Below are positions 10,676 through 20,314 of a DNA stretch of 64,000 bases, one piece after another. How positions within the stretch are numbered: the first letter of the stretch is position 1; each line of letters begins with the position of its first letter. The stretch is taken from positions 1 to 64,000 of the forward strand of contig NZ_QZCH01000018.1 in assembly GCF_003596335.1 (NCBI RefSeq). Direction: 5' to 3'. Made by a program: the position numbers and the translations under genes. This DNA is from Motilimonas pumila. Lineage in GTDB: Bacteria; Pseudomonadota; Gammaproteobacteria; Enterobacterales; CBDFNC01. Below the pieces are notes generated by a model, which worked only from the letters and a program-made list of their open reading frames with translations, had not been told where the DNA came from and made no database searches.

Positions 10676-11179
10676 ATGAACAAATACCTAATATTATGTA
10701 TCGACGACGAGCGCGAAGTACTCGAAAGCGTACTCACAGACTTAACCATGTTTGAGCAACAGTTTGACATAGAAGGCTGTGAAAGCGTGGCAGAAGCACA
10801 AACATTTTTAACACAACAACTTGAAGCGGGACAAGCTTTAGCGCTTATATTGTGCGACCACATGATGCCAGACATACAAGGCGTAGACTTTTTAATTGAG
10901 CTTAACCAACAGGCTTGCTTTCAGCCAACCAAGAAAATCTTACTCACCGGACAAGCAGGCCTCGAAGCTACCATAGAAGCCGTAAACCTTGGTGGGCTAG
11001 ACTGTTACATTGCGAAACCTTGGCAGGCGGGGCAATTACAACAACATGTTAAACACCATTTAACCCAGTACATCATAGAACAAGAAGCCGATATGATGCC
11101 TTATGCTCCCGTGCTCGAGACGCAAACCATCGCCGACGCTTGGCAACAACGACGCTTAGAAATCGCTGCTCAGTCCTAA
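10676..11179 (+). CDS. Single-domain response regulator
   Basis: A 167-residue protein with one receiver domain and no DNA-binding or enzymatic output domain. The acidic pair D10/D11 in CIDDE, phospho-acceptor D61 in CDHMMPD, the LLTG threonine/glycine loop and K114 in IAKPW are all intact. About 45 residues follow the receiver, probably helical. It is preceded by AGGAGG and sits 15 bp behind the histidine kinase, so it is the likely phosphorylation target. The output must be by protein-protein contact or through a downstream phosphorelay. Confidence 0.92.
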   Translation: MNKYLILCIDDEREVLESVLTDLTMFEQQFDIEGCESVAEAQTFLTQQLEAGQALALILCDHMMPDIQGVDFLIELNQQACFQPTKKILLTGQAGLEATIEAVNLGGLDCYIAKPWQAGQLQQHVKHHLTQYIIEQEADMMPYAPVLETQTIADAWQQRRLEIAAQS

Positions 11180-11249
11180 ACAAGCCTTTATTTATTGCTT
11201 CAAGGCAAGTATAAAGCTAATCACCTTTTAGCCAGTAGAGAGCGACACC

Positions 11250-12176
11250 TTGACCCACGAGCCAGAGCCCAACTTACCTTCAAAAGCATCGTTTGCCGAC
11301 CCTTGCAAGGAACCCGTTGCTGATTCTTTTGAGGCAGTTGAAAAACGCTTTCATATTGCGCTGCGCTCATCACCTTCAAGCCCCCGTTGGCAACAATGGT
11401 CTCAAGCTCAATGGCAAGATTTATTAAACTTGTGCGGCGCCAGCATTTTATCTCACATGAGCAACCCAACCTGGCGAGCATTTGTGTTATCAGAGTCGAG
11501 CTTGTTTATCAGTCAACGAGAAGTCATCTTGCTGACATGCGGGGATTGCCCATTAATTCACACCCTGCAATCATTGCTGAAATTAGTGGCGCCAACGGAT
11601 ATCGCCTTCGTGAGTTATTTGCGCCAGGCCGAGCTCTTTCCGGCCAAGCAACGCACTAGCGGGCCTCAAGATATTCGTTTGTTGTCGCAACTATTACCGC
11701 TTCAAGGGCAACGTGATAACAGTGCAACACTCACTGAGGAGCAGCCACCGTTTTCCTTCGTTTATGGCGTTCAAAGTGAGCAGCAATTATCAGGCTCTTT
11801 GGCACGTATCACGCCCCATTATCAAAAGCGAGGTCATGGCCTTTCAGGCAAGGCTTTGCGTGCATGCCAGAACGCGGAAAATAAGGATGCAGTGCAAGCA
11901 TTACTGCAATTAAGTACTCACTTTCCAGGCTATCAGTTTGATGATTGGCTATTCAAGCCAATGGGGTATTCAGTGAATGGGTTGAAAGGACAAGAATATT
12001 TAACGCTGCACCTAACGCCTGAAGATGACATCAGTTATATCAGCGTTGAAGGTTCTGAAGAAAATCACATTGCCACCTATGGCGCTTTTTTAGAGCGCCT
12101 GTTTCAGGTGAACTTGCATGGCACGCTATTGGGCCGAGCGATAACTGACGCGAGATTAAACGCCCATCCCGCTTAA
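11250..12176 (+). CDS. Eukaryotic-type S-adenosylmethionine decarboxylase proenzyme
   Basis: The 308-residue protein aligns with the eukaryotic AdoMet decarboxylase family (PF01536 type), not with short bacterial SpeD. It would make decarboxylated AdoMet, the aminopropyl donor for spermidine. The self-cleavage site LSESS gives E82/S83 (human E67/S68). C97 matches human C82, F235 matches F223, S241 in GYSVNGL matches S229, and H254 in LHLTPE matches H243. The frame opens after a stop and the first start is TTG at 11250, with AGAGAG upstream. No spermidine synthase is nearby. Its last 21 bp overlap the convergent DUF4404 gene. Confidence 0.88.
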   Translation: MTHEPEPNLPSKASFADPCKEPVADSFEAVEKRFHIALRSSPSSPRWQQWSQAQWQDLLNLCGASILSHMSNPTWRAFVLSESSLFISQREVILLTCGDCPLIHTLQSLLKLVAPTDIAFVSYLRQAELFPAKQRTSGPQDIRLLSQLLPLQGQRDNSATLTEEQPPFSFVYGVQSEQQLSGSLARITPHYQKRGHGLSGKALRACQNAENKDAVQALLQLSTHFPGYQFDDWLFKPMGYSVNGLKGQEYLTLHLTPEDDISYISVEGSEENHIATYGAFLERLFQVNLHGTLLGRAITDARLNAHPA

Positions 12177-12410
12177 GGTATTAATTAAGTTGCGAATAGC
12201 TTGAGCAACCCTTGGGTGCTCTTCCGAAAATGCTAATAACTCGGTTTCTAATTGTTGGTTAAAGTCTGCTTGCGGAGAGTGCCCGGTTTCCAGGGCTAAA
12301 TGTATTTCTTGAGCCACCTGTTTTAAACTAGCAGCGGTGCACTCGTCTGCCGGTAACTCGTGATTGATGGCTTGGTGCAACCCTTCTAAATCTTGCTTAA
12401 TTTGCTTCAT
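12156..12410 (-). CDS. DUF4404 family protein
   Basis: A small soluble helical protein of 84 residues, similar to the DUF4404 family found in marine gammaproteobacteria; function unknown. I chose ATG at 12410 because GGAGG lies 5 nt before it; a longer frame up to 12452 lacks a site. Its 3' end overlaps the 3' end of the AdoMet decarboxylase gene by 21 bp on the opposite strand, so the two transcripts are complementary at their ends. Confidence 0.8.
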   Translation of the reverse strand: MKQIKQDLEGLHQAINHELPADECTAASLKQVAQEIHLALETGHSPQADFNQQLETELLAFSEEHPRVAQAIRNLINTLSGMGV

Positions 12411-12680
12411 CGTAGCCTCCCAGCGTGACTCAAAGATGCTTTTATTAAGCATAGCTGCTTCCGCAGTGGCAAAGTGCTTTGAGCTTCACAATATTGCAGA
12501 TTTCACTAAAATCCGCCAAGTATCTAGCCTCATGGCAGTGAAATATGCTTTATTAAATTTCGTTTAAATCGTTAAAAATATGAAGCAGATCGAGGTATCG
12601 ACAAGGTAAAGGGTTTGCTGATTGCTTAATATACCGCCAAAATTTACACTATTAGGCTGCAAAATTGAGAAGCGAACACC

Positions 12681-13202
12681 ATGCCCTTTTTTATTCAAAA
12701 ATGCCTCTTATTCTCAATCCTAGTCACTTTCTGGGGTAGCCTCTCTGTGGCTCACGCTGCGCCGAATCAGGTTGCTGAAGCAAAGGCTGGCTTCATTGTG
12801 CAGTACAGCCAATATGTACGTTGGCCTAATGCTTCTCGCATTAAACCTTTTACCATTTGCAGCGTCGGCAGTAACGACGTGAGCGACGCTTTAGTCAAAC
12901 AGCTGCAAAAAAATAAACCTATGTTTAACGGCCACCCTATTCAATATTTACAGCTATTTAATCAAGTGGCCGATAAAAACTGTCACCTTATCTACTTTGC
13001 TAACCAGCAAAAGCCTCGAGCTGGCCGCACTGGTCGCGCGATTCTAACCGTCAGTGATGCACCAGGCTTTAGTCAAGTGGGCATGATAGAAATCAGCCAA
13101 CAACAAAACAAACTCGTCACTATTATCAATCAAGCGTTGCTGCAGCAAAACAATTTGCAAGCCAGCGCGTTACTCTTACAAGTTGCAGAAATAAAGCACT
13201 AA
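12681..13202 (+). CDS. YfiR family periplasmic protein
   Basis: A 173-residue exported protein (signal peptide ending near AHAA) of the YfiR/DUF4154 family. In Pseudomonas, YfiR binds the periplasmic domain of the diguanylate cyclase YfiN and holds it inactive. Family features are the early KAGFIVQYSQYVRWP segment and the late IINQALLQQ helix. The stop codon overlaps the start of the next gene by one base (TAATG), so the two are translationally coupled, matching the yfiR-yfiN arrangement. The third partner YfiB is not next to it. Confidence 0.88.
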   Translation: MPFFIQKCLLFSILVTFWGSLSVAHAAPNQVAEAKAGFIVQYSQYVRWPNASRIKPFTICSVGSNDVSDALVKQLQKNKPMFNGHPIQYLQLFNQVADKNCHLIYFANQQKPRAGRTGRAILTVSDAPGFSQVGMIEISQQQNKLVTIINQALLQQNNLQASALLLQVAEIKH

Positions 13203-15124
13203 TGAACGCATCGATTAAAGGCCAACATGGCCGCAGTTTTATCGCCCTTCTTTTATTCATTTTTATGGCTACACTCGGGTTGTTTATTAGCAGTTACCAA
13301 CTCTATCAGCAGCAATCCGCTTTGTTACAAAACTACCAAATACAAATTAGCCAATACGCTAAGTTTTTGGCCCCAAGCTTGGCGTTTGCGGATCGCCAAC
13401 TGGCGAATACGACAGTAGAAGAATTGGCCCAGGACGCCAATATTGAACAAATAGCCATTGTGAAGGCTGACAAAAGTATCATGGCCGCTTCACCGCGACA
13501 AATGAACATCAACGAAGCCTTTCAAACTCCGCCAAGCCCTTGGTTTAATAGTTTTCATTGGCTGTCTGCTGACATCAGCAACCAACAACAGCATTACGGT
13601 CGCTTATACATCAAACTGGTATTTGACAACAGCTGGCAACAAGCCAAACAAGGCTTTTACCTTGCTTTGTTCTTAAGCTTTGCTTTTAGCGTGCTGGTAG
13701 GCTTTTCACTGGCCAGACAGCGCCGACAGCAGCAACAAAACTTGATTGAACTTAACCTTACCCTGCAACAAATGATTGATGAGATAGGTTTTCAGGCGCC
13801 GCATATCCAAGCTGACCAAAAGCAAACATTGAAGCATAACTTTGAGCACTTACTCAACGAAGTGCGCAACCGTGAAAGCCAGCAAGCCGAAACGGTTAAA
13901 CAACTTGAAAAACGGAAAAACTTCGCCGAAACCATCATCGAAACGGTGCAGAACAGCTTGGTCGTGGTAGACCGCAGCCTATGCATAAAAATGCTCAACC
14001 AGGCCTTTTACCAGCTCTTAAATGAGCAAGACGACGACATGTTAGACTTGTTCTTGCCGGATATCCTGCCCACCCTCAAGCCGCATCAAAAGGCCTTAGA
14101 GCAAGTATTCAATGGCGAGAAAGCCACCGTAACCGAGCAATTCTCTATTTATGTAGCAGGCAAAGTCAAACGCGTGCGCTTCACTGCTACCAGGTTGAGC
14201 TTAATCGGTAAAGCGAGCCAATTATTGCTGGCCTTAGAAGACATTACGATGGAGATCAAAGCAGCGCGTCAAACCCAATTGGCGGCGAAAATGTTTCAAG
14301 CTAACCGTAACGCGGTATTGATTCTAGACAACCAACAACTGATTCAAATGAGCAACCCAGCGATGGCCAGCTTATGCCAGCAAAAAACGTTGAGGCATTG
14401 CCACATCAACGACTTGTTTAACCAACCTGAAGAGCAAGCTAAGTTGCAGCAGATCTTGGCCAGTAACAACACTTGGCAAGGCTCGCAAGTATTGACGCTC
14501 AACCATGAAAAAATTCCATTTGAGCTGCACTATACCGCCATATTCAGTAAAAAAGCCGAAAAGGAATACAGTATTTTACAGCTGGTTGATCTGCGCGACT
14601 CGGTAGAAATGGAGCGATTGGAAAAAATGGCGCTGCATGATCAGCTTACTGGCCTACCAAACCGCGCTCATTTGATGCAGCGATTGCAACAAACACAAAA
14701 TAGCCACCAACACGATCAATATCAGTATTGCATCGCCTTCTTGGATCTCGACGGCTTTAAACTGATCAACGACACTTATGGCCATGATGCAGGTGACTCA
14801 TTACTGCAACAGGTCTCTAAGCGCTTGCAACAAAATATCCGCCAATCTGATTTGGCCGCGCGTCTAGCCGGTGATGAGTTCGTTTTAGTTCTAGAAAACA
14901 CACAGAGCATTAATGACTTACAAATCTTCGCAGACAAATTGCTGACAGTTCTGACCAAGACCTATCATTATGGTGAAATTGATTTTGCAGTATCGGCCAG
15001 TATTGGCATGGTTTATATTGACCATCATAATATCAATATGGATATTTCAGAGCAGTTAAAACTGGCCGATGAAGCCATGTATCAGGCCAAACAAGCGGGT
15101 AAGAATCAGGTGATTATTCGCTAA
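13202..15124 (+). CDS. YfiN-like diguanylate cyclase with PAS domain
   Basis: A 640-residue inner-membrane enzyme that would make c-di-GMP. It has a membrane helix near 12-34, a periplasmic domain to about 150, a second helix near 152-170, and a helical linker. One or two PAS-like regions span about 240-480, and a C-terminal GGDEF domain follows. The active-site loop is AGDEF (556-560), an accepted variant. The product-inhibition site RQSD (547-550) is intact. The PAS region makes it longer than E. coli DgcN (YfiN). Coupling to the YfiR gene suggests periplasmic inhibition by YfiR. Confidence 0.9.
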   Translation: MNASIKGQHGRSFIALLLFIFMATLGLFISSYQLYQQQSALLQNYQIQISQYAKFLAPSLAFADRQLANTTVEELAQDANIEQIAIVKADKSIMAASPRQMNINEAFQTPPSPWFNSFHWLSADISNQQQHYGRLYIKLVFDNSWQQAKQGFYLALFLSFAFSVLVGFSLARQRRQQQQNLIELNLTLQQMIDEIGFQAPHIQADQKQTLKHNFEHLLNEVRNRESQQAETVKQLEKRKNFAETIIETVQNSLVVVDRSLCIKMLNQAFYQLLNEQDDDMLDLFLPDILPTLKPHQKALEQVFNGEKATVTEQFSIYVAGKVKRVRFTATRLSLIGKASQLLLALEDITMEIKAARQTQLAAKMFQANRNAVLILDNQQLIQMSNPAMASLCQQKTLRHCHINDLFNQPEEQAKLQQILASNNTWQGSQVLTLNHEKIPFELHYTAIFSKKAEKEYSILQLVDLRDSVEMERLEKMALHDQLTGLPNRAHLMQRLQQTQNSHQHDQYQYCIAFLDLDGFKLINDTYGHDAGDSLLQQVSKRLQQNIRQSDLAARLAGDEFVLVLENTQSINDLQIFADKLLTVLTKTYHYGEIDFAVSASIGMVYIDHHNINMDISEQLKLADEAMYQAKQAGKNQVIIR

Positions 15125-15195
15125 CTAAAACGGCCTTGCTCATCGCACGTTCAGCAAGGCCATTTGTGGTCAAACGCTCAAAGTTTGCTTAGCAG

Positions 15196-15411
15196 TCATT
15201 GGCTGTAATCTATTTCATTACTGCCGGGCTGACGCGTTAAAAAAATGTAGAGCGGCAGCGCAACTACGGCCACTGCGGCGATGCCTAACCAGCCGTAATC
15301 TGGGCTATCAATCCACTTTTGCACAACGCCTATTATGGCCATCACAGCTAACCAGTATGCAATCCTTGCAACTTGGCTCCAGCTTGAATCAGTGACTTTT
15401 CTCATTCTCAT
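15196..15411 (-). CDS. Small two-helix membrane protein
   Basis: A 71-residue protein with two hydrophobic segments (about 14-31 and 41-58) and charged termini. I do not recognise the family. It starts 14 bp after the stop of epmA on the same strand, so it is probably translated from the same message. Small membrane proteins of this shape are common; no function can be assigned. Confidence 0.65.
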   Translation of the reverse strand: MRMRKVTDSSWSQVARIAYWLAVMAIIGVVQKWIDSPDYGWLGIAAVAVVALPLYIFLTRQPGSNEIDYSQ

Positions 15412-15425
15412 ACTGCTATTCCTTA

Positions 15426-16388
15426 TTATGCCCGCGTAACGGCAAAGCTCAGCACTTGTTCTATGCTGTCCACTTGCAACGCTAACATGACTAATCGATC
15501 AACGCCAACAGCCACTCCTGCACATTGAGGTAAACCTTGTTGTAATGCGGCGATTAAGTGACGATCTATTGGCATCACAGGCTTGCCGGCAGCCGCCCGT
15601 TGCGCATTGTCTTGTTGAAACCTTGCTAACTGCTCTTGGGCATCGGTCAGCTCGTGAAAACCATTTGCCAGTTCAATGCCTTTGAAATACAACTCAAACC
15701 TCTCGGCCACCCGGTTATCTGTCGGGCTAATATTAGCCAATGCCGCCTGAGATGCGGGAAAATCGTATACAAAACAGGGCGCTTGCTGGCCAATTTTAGG
15801 TTCTATCTCGGTGCAAAAAAGCAGCTGCAGTAAGGTGTCTTTGTCAGCATCTTTAGCGATATCTGCAAAACCGTAATGGCAAGCTTGTTCAATCAACTCT
15901 GACAAACTAATGGTAAGAGGATCAAACCCTAGGTGTTGCACAAAAGCTTGCTGATAACTTATCTGTAAAGGCTGGTCGCAGTTAAGCAGCAATTGCACCA
16001 GCTCAGCCAACTCAGCCATCAAAGCAAAATGATCGTAACCGGGCTGATACCACTCTAGCATGGTAAATTCTGGATTATGGTAACGCCCTGACTCTTCATT
16101 TCGAAAAGCTTTCGCCATCTGATAAATAGCGCCACTGCCCGCAGCCAATAAACGCTTCATATGAAATTCTGGCGACGTTTGTAAAAACAACGTTTGGCCT
16201 TGTGATGCACCAGGCCCAACAAACTCGGTTTGAAACGGCACCAAATGATAATCAGTGATACTGGCTTGACTCATCGCTGGGGTATCAACTTCCATTACAT
16301 TTCTAGTCGCAAAGAACTGCCGAATAGATTGCACTATCTGCGCTCGGCGTCGCAAGTTTTCAATGCTGGCATGAGGTAAAAAAGACAT
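15426..16388 (-). CDS. epmA: EF-P lysine-(R)-beta-lysyltransferase EpmA
   Basis: EpmA (GenX/PoxA) is a class II lysyl-tRNA synthetase paralogue that attaches (R)-beta-lysine to Lys34 of EF-P. The protein follows E. coli EpmA closely and lacks the tRNA anticodon-binding domain. Motif 2 ([14 protein letters not shown]) and motif 3 (GVAVGVDRL) are visible. I chose ATG 16388 (320 residues; E. coli 325) since GGGG precedes it by 6 nt and the family starts here. The open frame extends upstream to 16556 without support. Its partners efp and epmB are 6.5 kb away in this window. Confidence 0.95.
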   Translation of the reverse strand: MSFLPHASIENLRRRAQIVQSIRQFFATRNVMEVDTPAMSQASITDYHLVPFQTEFVGPGASQGQTLFLQTSPEFHMKRLLAAGSGAIYQMAKAFRNEESGRYHNPEFTMLEWYQPGYDHFALMAELAELVQLLLNCDQPLQISYQQAFVQHLGFDPLTISLSELIEQACHYGFADIAKDADKDTLLQLLFCTEIEPKIGQQAPCFVYDFPASQAALANISPTDNRVAERFELYFKGIELANGFHELTDAQEQLARFQQDNAQRAAAGKPVMPIDRHLIAALQQGLPQCAGVAVGVDRLVMLALQVDSIEQVLSFAVTRA

Positions 16389-16667
16389 GAAAAGCCCCAT
16401 AAGACTCAAAGAAGGCAGAGTGTACTGACTCGGGTTTAAATGTCTAGCGCGTCGTGTTTTAAGGCCACCAGAAAGCTGCATGGCGGACTGTAAAATATGG
16501 TCATTTAGGTCATCAAAAGCGGCGTTTGTCACAATTAAACTAGGGTTTTTTATCATCTGGCTTTCGAAAGCTATTTTTTCAACTAAGTTAAAAACTTAAC
16601 TAACGTCGCAACGAACTTAAGTTGGCGTTAGCTAAGGTTAAAAAACTGCAAATTTCAGAACAGATAT

Positions 16668-16681
16668 TTGACCCTGATCAA
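16668..16681 (+). promoter_or_regulatory. FNR-type operator upstream of frdA
   Basis: TTGAC-CCTG-ATCAA matches the FNR consensus TTGAT-N4-ATCAA at 9 of 10 defined bases. It lies 61-74 bp before the frdA start. Fumarate reductase is a classic anaerobically activated FNR target. The -10 element was not clearly resolved; AT-rich candidates lie at 16704-16719. AGGAGG at 16731-16736 is the Shine-Dalgarno for frdA. Apart from this site I see nothing in the 353-bp gap between epmA and frdA. Confidence 0.72.
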
Positions 16682-16741
16682 GCGGTAATTCCCCCATCAG
16701 AGGATGATTAGGATATAAAAAATACCCCTTAGGAGGCAGAT

Positions 16742-18532
16742 GTGGAAATCATAAAAACCGACGTCGCAATCATAGGAGCAGGAGGCGGCGGATTACGTGC
16801 AGCCATCGCGGTCGCTGAATCGCACCCAGACTTGGAAGTCGCGTTGATCTCAAAAGTCTACCCCATGCGAAGCCATACGGTTGCGGCCGAAGGTGGCGCA
16901 GCAGGTGTAGTGCAAGATCATGATTCTCTTGAAAACCACTTTAATGACACTGTTTCCGGGGGCGATTGGCTTTGCGACCAGAACACGGTGCAGTACTTCG
17001 TTGAAAATGCCACCCGTCAACTCACCCAGCTAGAGCATTGGGGTTGTCCTTGGAGCCGCAAAGAAGACGGCAAGATTAATGTTCGCGCATTTGGCGGCAT
17101 GAAAATCGAACGCACCTGGTTTGCCGCTGATAAGTCTGGCTTTCACATGCTGCATACTTTATTTCAAACGTCGATTAAATACCCTAGCATTCGTCGCTTT
17201 GACGAACACTTCTGTCTCGATTTATTAAGCTTTGACGGCAAAGTACAAGGCGCGGTATTACTCGATATTGCAGAAGGTACTACCAAGGTCATTCAAGCAA
17301 AAACCGTGATAATGGCGACCGGCGGTGCTGGCCGTGTTTATAGCTACAATACCAATGGCGGCATAGTGACCGGAGACGGCATGAGTATGTGTTATCGTCA
17401 CGGTGTGCCACTGCGAGATATGGAATTTGTACAATACCACCCCACAGGTTTACCCGGCTGCGGCATTTTAATGACCGAAGGCTGTCGCGGTGAAGGTGGC
17501 ATACTTGTTAACAAAGATGGCTACCGCTATTTGCAAGACTACGGTTTAGGCCCAGAAGTGCCAGTAGGACAAACCAAAAACAAATACATGGAACTCGGAC
17601 CTCGAGACCGTTTAAGCCAATGTTTTTGGCAAGAGCAGCAAAAAGGCAACACCATAGAGACCAAACGGGGCGACGTGGTTCACCTTGATTTACGCCACCT
17701 CGGGGAAGAAAAAATTAATGAGCGCTTACCTTTTATTCGTGAGCTATCAAAAGCCTACGTTGGCGTTGACCCAGTTAATGAGCCCATTCCAGTAAGGCCT
17801 ACTGTGCATTACACCATGGGCGGTATTGAAACTGACGCCAACACAGCAACCCGTTTACCCGGCTTATACGCAGTGGGTGAATGTGCTTCAAATGGCTTGC
17901 ATGGTGCTAATCGATTAGGTTCGAACTCGCTCACTGAGCTTGTAGTATTTGGCGAAACAGCAGGCCAACAAGCGGCTCAATTTGCCATTGATACGAAACA
18001 TGTTGCGGTAGCAAAAGTGCGCCAAGCGGCCCAAGAAGTGATGGACCGCACTCATGCCTTACTTCACAGCGAAGGCACGGAAAGCATGTCGGCGATCCGC
18101 AAAGAAATGGGCGATACCATGGAGCAAGGTGTCGGGATTTATCGCACCGAAGCCTCTATGCAACAAACCATAGACAAGCTCGCCGAGTTAAAACAGCGCT
18201 ATCAAAATATTGCCATTAAAGACAAATCCAGCGTCTTTAATACCGAGTTTTTATACGCCATCGAACTGGGCTACTTGCTTGATACAGCTGAAGCTATGGC
18301 TCACAGTGCAATCTTAAGAAAAGAGTCTCGCGGCTCTCACCAGCGCATTGACGGCTTTGAAAAGCGCGACGATGAAAACTACTTAAAACATTCATTGGCT
18401 TTCTATCAAGCGGGCAACGCTCCTCAAATTGACTACTCTGAAGTAGTTATTACTACAAGCCAGCCTGCCGAACGCGTCTATGGCGCGGCGGCAGAAGCAA
18501 AAACCGATGATGCGGAGGTAAAACATGGCTGA
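16742..18532 (+). CDS. frdA: Fumarate reductase flavoprotein subunit
   Basis: FrdA is the cytoplasmic catalytic subunit that reduces fumarate to succinate. It is 596 residues long. The N-terminal dinucleotide fold is [10 protein letters not shown], and H45 in [10 protein letters not shown] is the covalent FAD attachment residue. Active-site segments [12 protein letters not shown] and [10 protein letters not shown] are present. The start is GTG, five bases after AGGAGG. It overlaps frdB by 8 bp. Two small anchor genes follow, so this is FrdABCD (menaquinol type), not succinate dehydrogenase. Confidence 0.97.
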   Translation: MEIIKTDVAIIGAGGGGLRAAIAVAESHPDLEVALISKVYPMRSHTVAAEGGAAGVVQDHDSLENHFNDTVSGGDWLCDQNTVQYFVENATRQLTQLEHWGCPWSRKEDGKINVRAFGGMKIERTWFAADKSGFHMLHTLFQTSIKYPSIRRFDEHFCLDLLSFDGKVQGAVLLDIAEGTTKVIQAKTVIMATGGAGRVYSYNTNGGIVTGDGMSMCYRHGVPLRDMEFVQYHPTGLPGCGILMTEGCRGEGGILVNKDGYRYLQDYGLGPEVPVGQTKNKYMELGPRDRLSQCFWQEQQKGNTIETKRGDVVHLDLRHLGEEKINERLPFIRELSKAYVGVDPVNEPIPVRPTVHYTMGGIETDANTATRLPGLYAVGECASNGLHGANRLGSNSLTELVVFGETAGQQAAQFAIDTKHVAVAKVRQAAQEVMDRTHALLHSEGTESMSAIRKEMGDTMEQGVGIYRTEASMQQTIDKLAELKQRYQNIAIKDKSSVFNTEFLYAIELGYLLDTAEAMAHSAILRKESRGSHQRIDGFEKRDDENYLKHSLAFYQAGNAPQIDYSEVVITTSQPAERVYGAAAEAKTDDAEVKHG

Positions 18533-19262
18533 GACCCTAATTGATATCGACATTCTTCGATACCGGCCAGAAGAAGACGACGCACCTCATCTACAAACGT
18601 ATCAAATACCGTTTGATGATGAGATGTCGATCTTAGAAGCCTTACAATACATCAAGGATGAACTCGACAGCACGGTCAGCTTTCGTTGGTCTTGCCGCAT
18701 GGCAATATGCGGCAGTTGCGGCATGATGGTAAATGGCGAGCCTAAATTAGGCTGTAAGGTCTTTTTACGCGACTATTTCCCCAATAAAATCACCCTAGAG
18801 CCTTTGGCTAACTTCCCTATCGAGCGCGATCTCGTGGTGGTGATGGATGACTTCATTGAGAAATTAGAAAGCATCAAGCCTTATATTATTCCGGCACAAG
18901 AAAAGTCGATCGATGACGGCGAATACATACAAACTCCGGAGCAAATGGCCAAGTACAAACAATTTTCAATGTGTATTAATTGTGGCCTTTGCTATGCGGC
19001 ATGTCCGCAATACGCATTAAACAAAGAGTTTACCGGCCCCGCGGCCTTGTCATTATTAGCCCGGTATAATCGTGACTCTCGAGACGCGGGTGGCGCAGAA
19101 CGGATGAAAATTGTTAACGCCGAAGAAGGTGTATGGGGTTGTACCTTTGTGGGTTATTGCTCCAAAGTCTGCCCGAAAGGAGTAGACCCTGCAGCCGCGA
19201 TTCAACTGTTCAAAGTTGAAAGCGCCAAAGATTATTTAATCGCCATGTTTAAACCAGATTAA
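18525..19262 (+). CDS. frdB: Fumarate reductase iron-sulfur subunit
   Basis: FrdB (245 residues) carries electrons from menaquinol to FrdA. The [2Fe-2S] cluster ligands are C57, C62, C65 and C77. The ferredoxin half has C150, C153, C156 and C160 plus the later CSKVCPKG motif, supplying the [4Fe-4S] and [3Fe-4S] clusters. The spacing is the same as in E. coli FrdB. The start overlaps frdA by 8 bp, with GGAGG just upstream, and frdC follows after 11 bp. Confidence 0.97.
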   Translation: MAETLIDIDILRYRPEEDDAPHLQTYQIPFDDEMSILEALQYIKDELDSTVSFRWSCRMAICGSCGMMVNGEPKLGCKVFLRDYFPNKITLEPLANFPIERDLVVVMDDFIEKLESIKPYIIPAQEKSIDDGEYIQTPEQMAKYKQFSMCINCGLCYAACPQYALNKEFTGPAALSLLARYNRDSRDAGGAERMKIVNAEEGVWGCTFVGYCSKVCPKGVDPAAAIQLFKVESAKDYLIAMFKPD

Positions 19263-19273
19263 GGAGCACAGCG

Positions 19274-19666
19274 ATGAGTAAGCGTAAGCCGTACGAGCGT
19301 GAACTACCCACAGACTGGTGGCTCAAACACGCGTTTTATACCAAATACATGATACGTGAAGGCAGCAGTATCCTAATTACTCTTTACAGCTTGATTTTAG
19401 CTTGGGGGGTGTTTCGCTTAAGCCAAGGCCCAGAGGCATGGCAAGCATGGCTAGACTGTCTCACCCACCCTTTATCCATCTTATTGCATTTAGCGGTCTT
19501 GGTGCTGGCTTTGTACCATACCATTACCTGGTTTTCGCTTGCCCCTAAAGCGGCCGATTTATGGATAAAAGGCAAAAAGCTCGAAGATAAACCCATAGTG
19601 ATAGGCCATTATGTTGCGCTAGCCATCACCACCATTGTTGCTTTAATCATTGTCGCTGCATATTAG
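19274..19666 (+). CDS. frdC: Fumarate reductase membrane anchor subunit C
   Basis: FrdC is one of two small membrane anchors that bind menaquinol. It has 130 residues and three hydrophobic helices. E29 in the MIREG segment corresponds to E. coli FrdC Glu29, which is important for quinol oxidation. Preceded by AAGGAG; frdD follows after 8 bp. Confidence 0.95.
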   Translation: MSKRKPYERELPTDWWLKHAFYTKYMIREGSSILITLYSLILAWGVFRLSQGPEAWQAWLDCLTHPLSILLHLAVLVLALYHTITWFSLAPKAADLWIKGKKLEDKPIVIGHYVALAITTIVALIIVAAY

Positions 19667-19674
19667 GAGGAGCC

Positions 19675-20052
19675 ATGAGTCATTCCCAACATACTGAACC
19701 CAAGCGCTCTCATGAACCCATTTTTTGGGGTTTGTTTGGTGCCGGTGGCATGTTAACCGCATTTCTCACCCCAGTGATGGTTTTAGTCACCGGTATCTTG
19801 GTGCCGCTAGGCCTAATGAGTCCAGAAGCATTGAGCTATGAGCGCATTCATGACTTTGCAACCACTTGGTACGGCGCGGCAGTATTATTTGTCCTGATAG
19901 CTTTACCGTTGTGGCATACCTTACACCGCATCTATCACGGCTTACATGACATAGGTATTCATCGCGGACGTGATATACAGCAGGTTGTCAGCTACGGCTT
20001 TGCGTTTGCCGTCAGCGTATTTGTCTTTACCTTGCTGTTACAGATGTTTTAA
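19675..20052 (+). CDS. frdD: Fumarate reductase membrane anchor subunit D
   Basis: FrdD is the second membrane anchor of fumarate reductase: 125 residues and three hydrophobic helices. It has the family segment HRIYHGLHDIGIHRG. AGGAGG lies just upstream. It is the last gene of frdABCD; a 13-bp perfect hairpin follows the stop. Confidence 0.95.
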   Translation: MSHSQHTEPKRSHEPIFWGLFGAGGMLTAFLTPVMVLVTGILVPLGLMSPEALSYERIHDFATTWYGAAVLFVLIALPLWHTLHRIYHGLHDIGIHRGRDIQQVVSYGFAFAVSVFVFTLLLQMF

Positions 20053-20060
20053 TCCCACCT

Positions 20061-20096
20061 CAGCCTAAACCTTCTTAATACGCAAGGTTTAGGCTG
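20061..20096 (+). terminator. Hairpin after frdABCD
   Basis: A perfect 13-bp inverted repeat (CAGCCTAAACCTT / AAGGTTTAGGCTG) with a 10-nt loop begins 9 bp after the frdD stop. No T-run follows, so it may be a weak terminator or an mRNA 3' stabiliser. The rest of the gap to 20314 shows nothing else I can support. Confidence 0.6.
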
Positions 20097-20314
20097 ATGC
20101 CTCCTTACCGACTACATTCAAATACCATAACTGCAGCCCCTACCTTTCTGATCACGAGCTATTGCCACAGGCTAACACGCTGGTTAGGCTTTTTGCTCTG
20201 TGAGCCAGCGCTCACATTAAGCCAGTAAATTTCACTATAGTGAGTCATTAAGATAAGCAATATAGCTGACACAGTGTATGCTTAAATTAAGCGCCAAGCA
20301 GAAGTGGTATAATT

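Noticed and set aside
10390-10875. 161-residue frame opposite the kinase/regulator junction
   Set aside because: Covered by two well-supported genes, serine/cysteine-rich as antisense frames are.
15426-16556. Longer epmA frame up to 16556
   Set aside because: The extra 56 residues have no family match; the ATG at 16388 has a site and aligns with EpmA.
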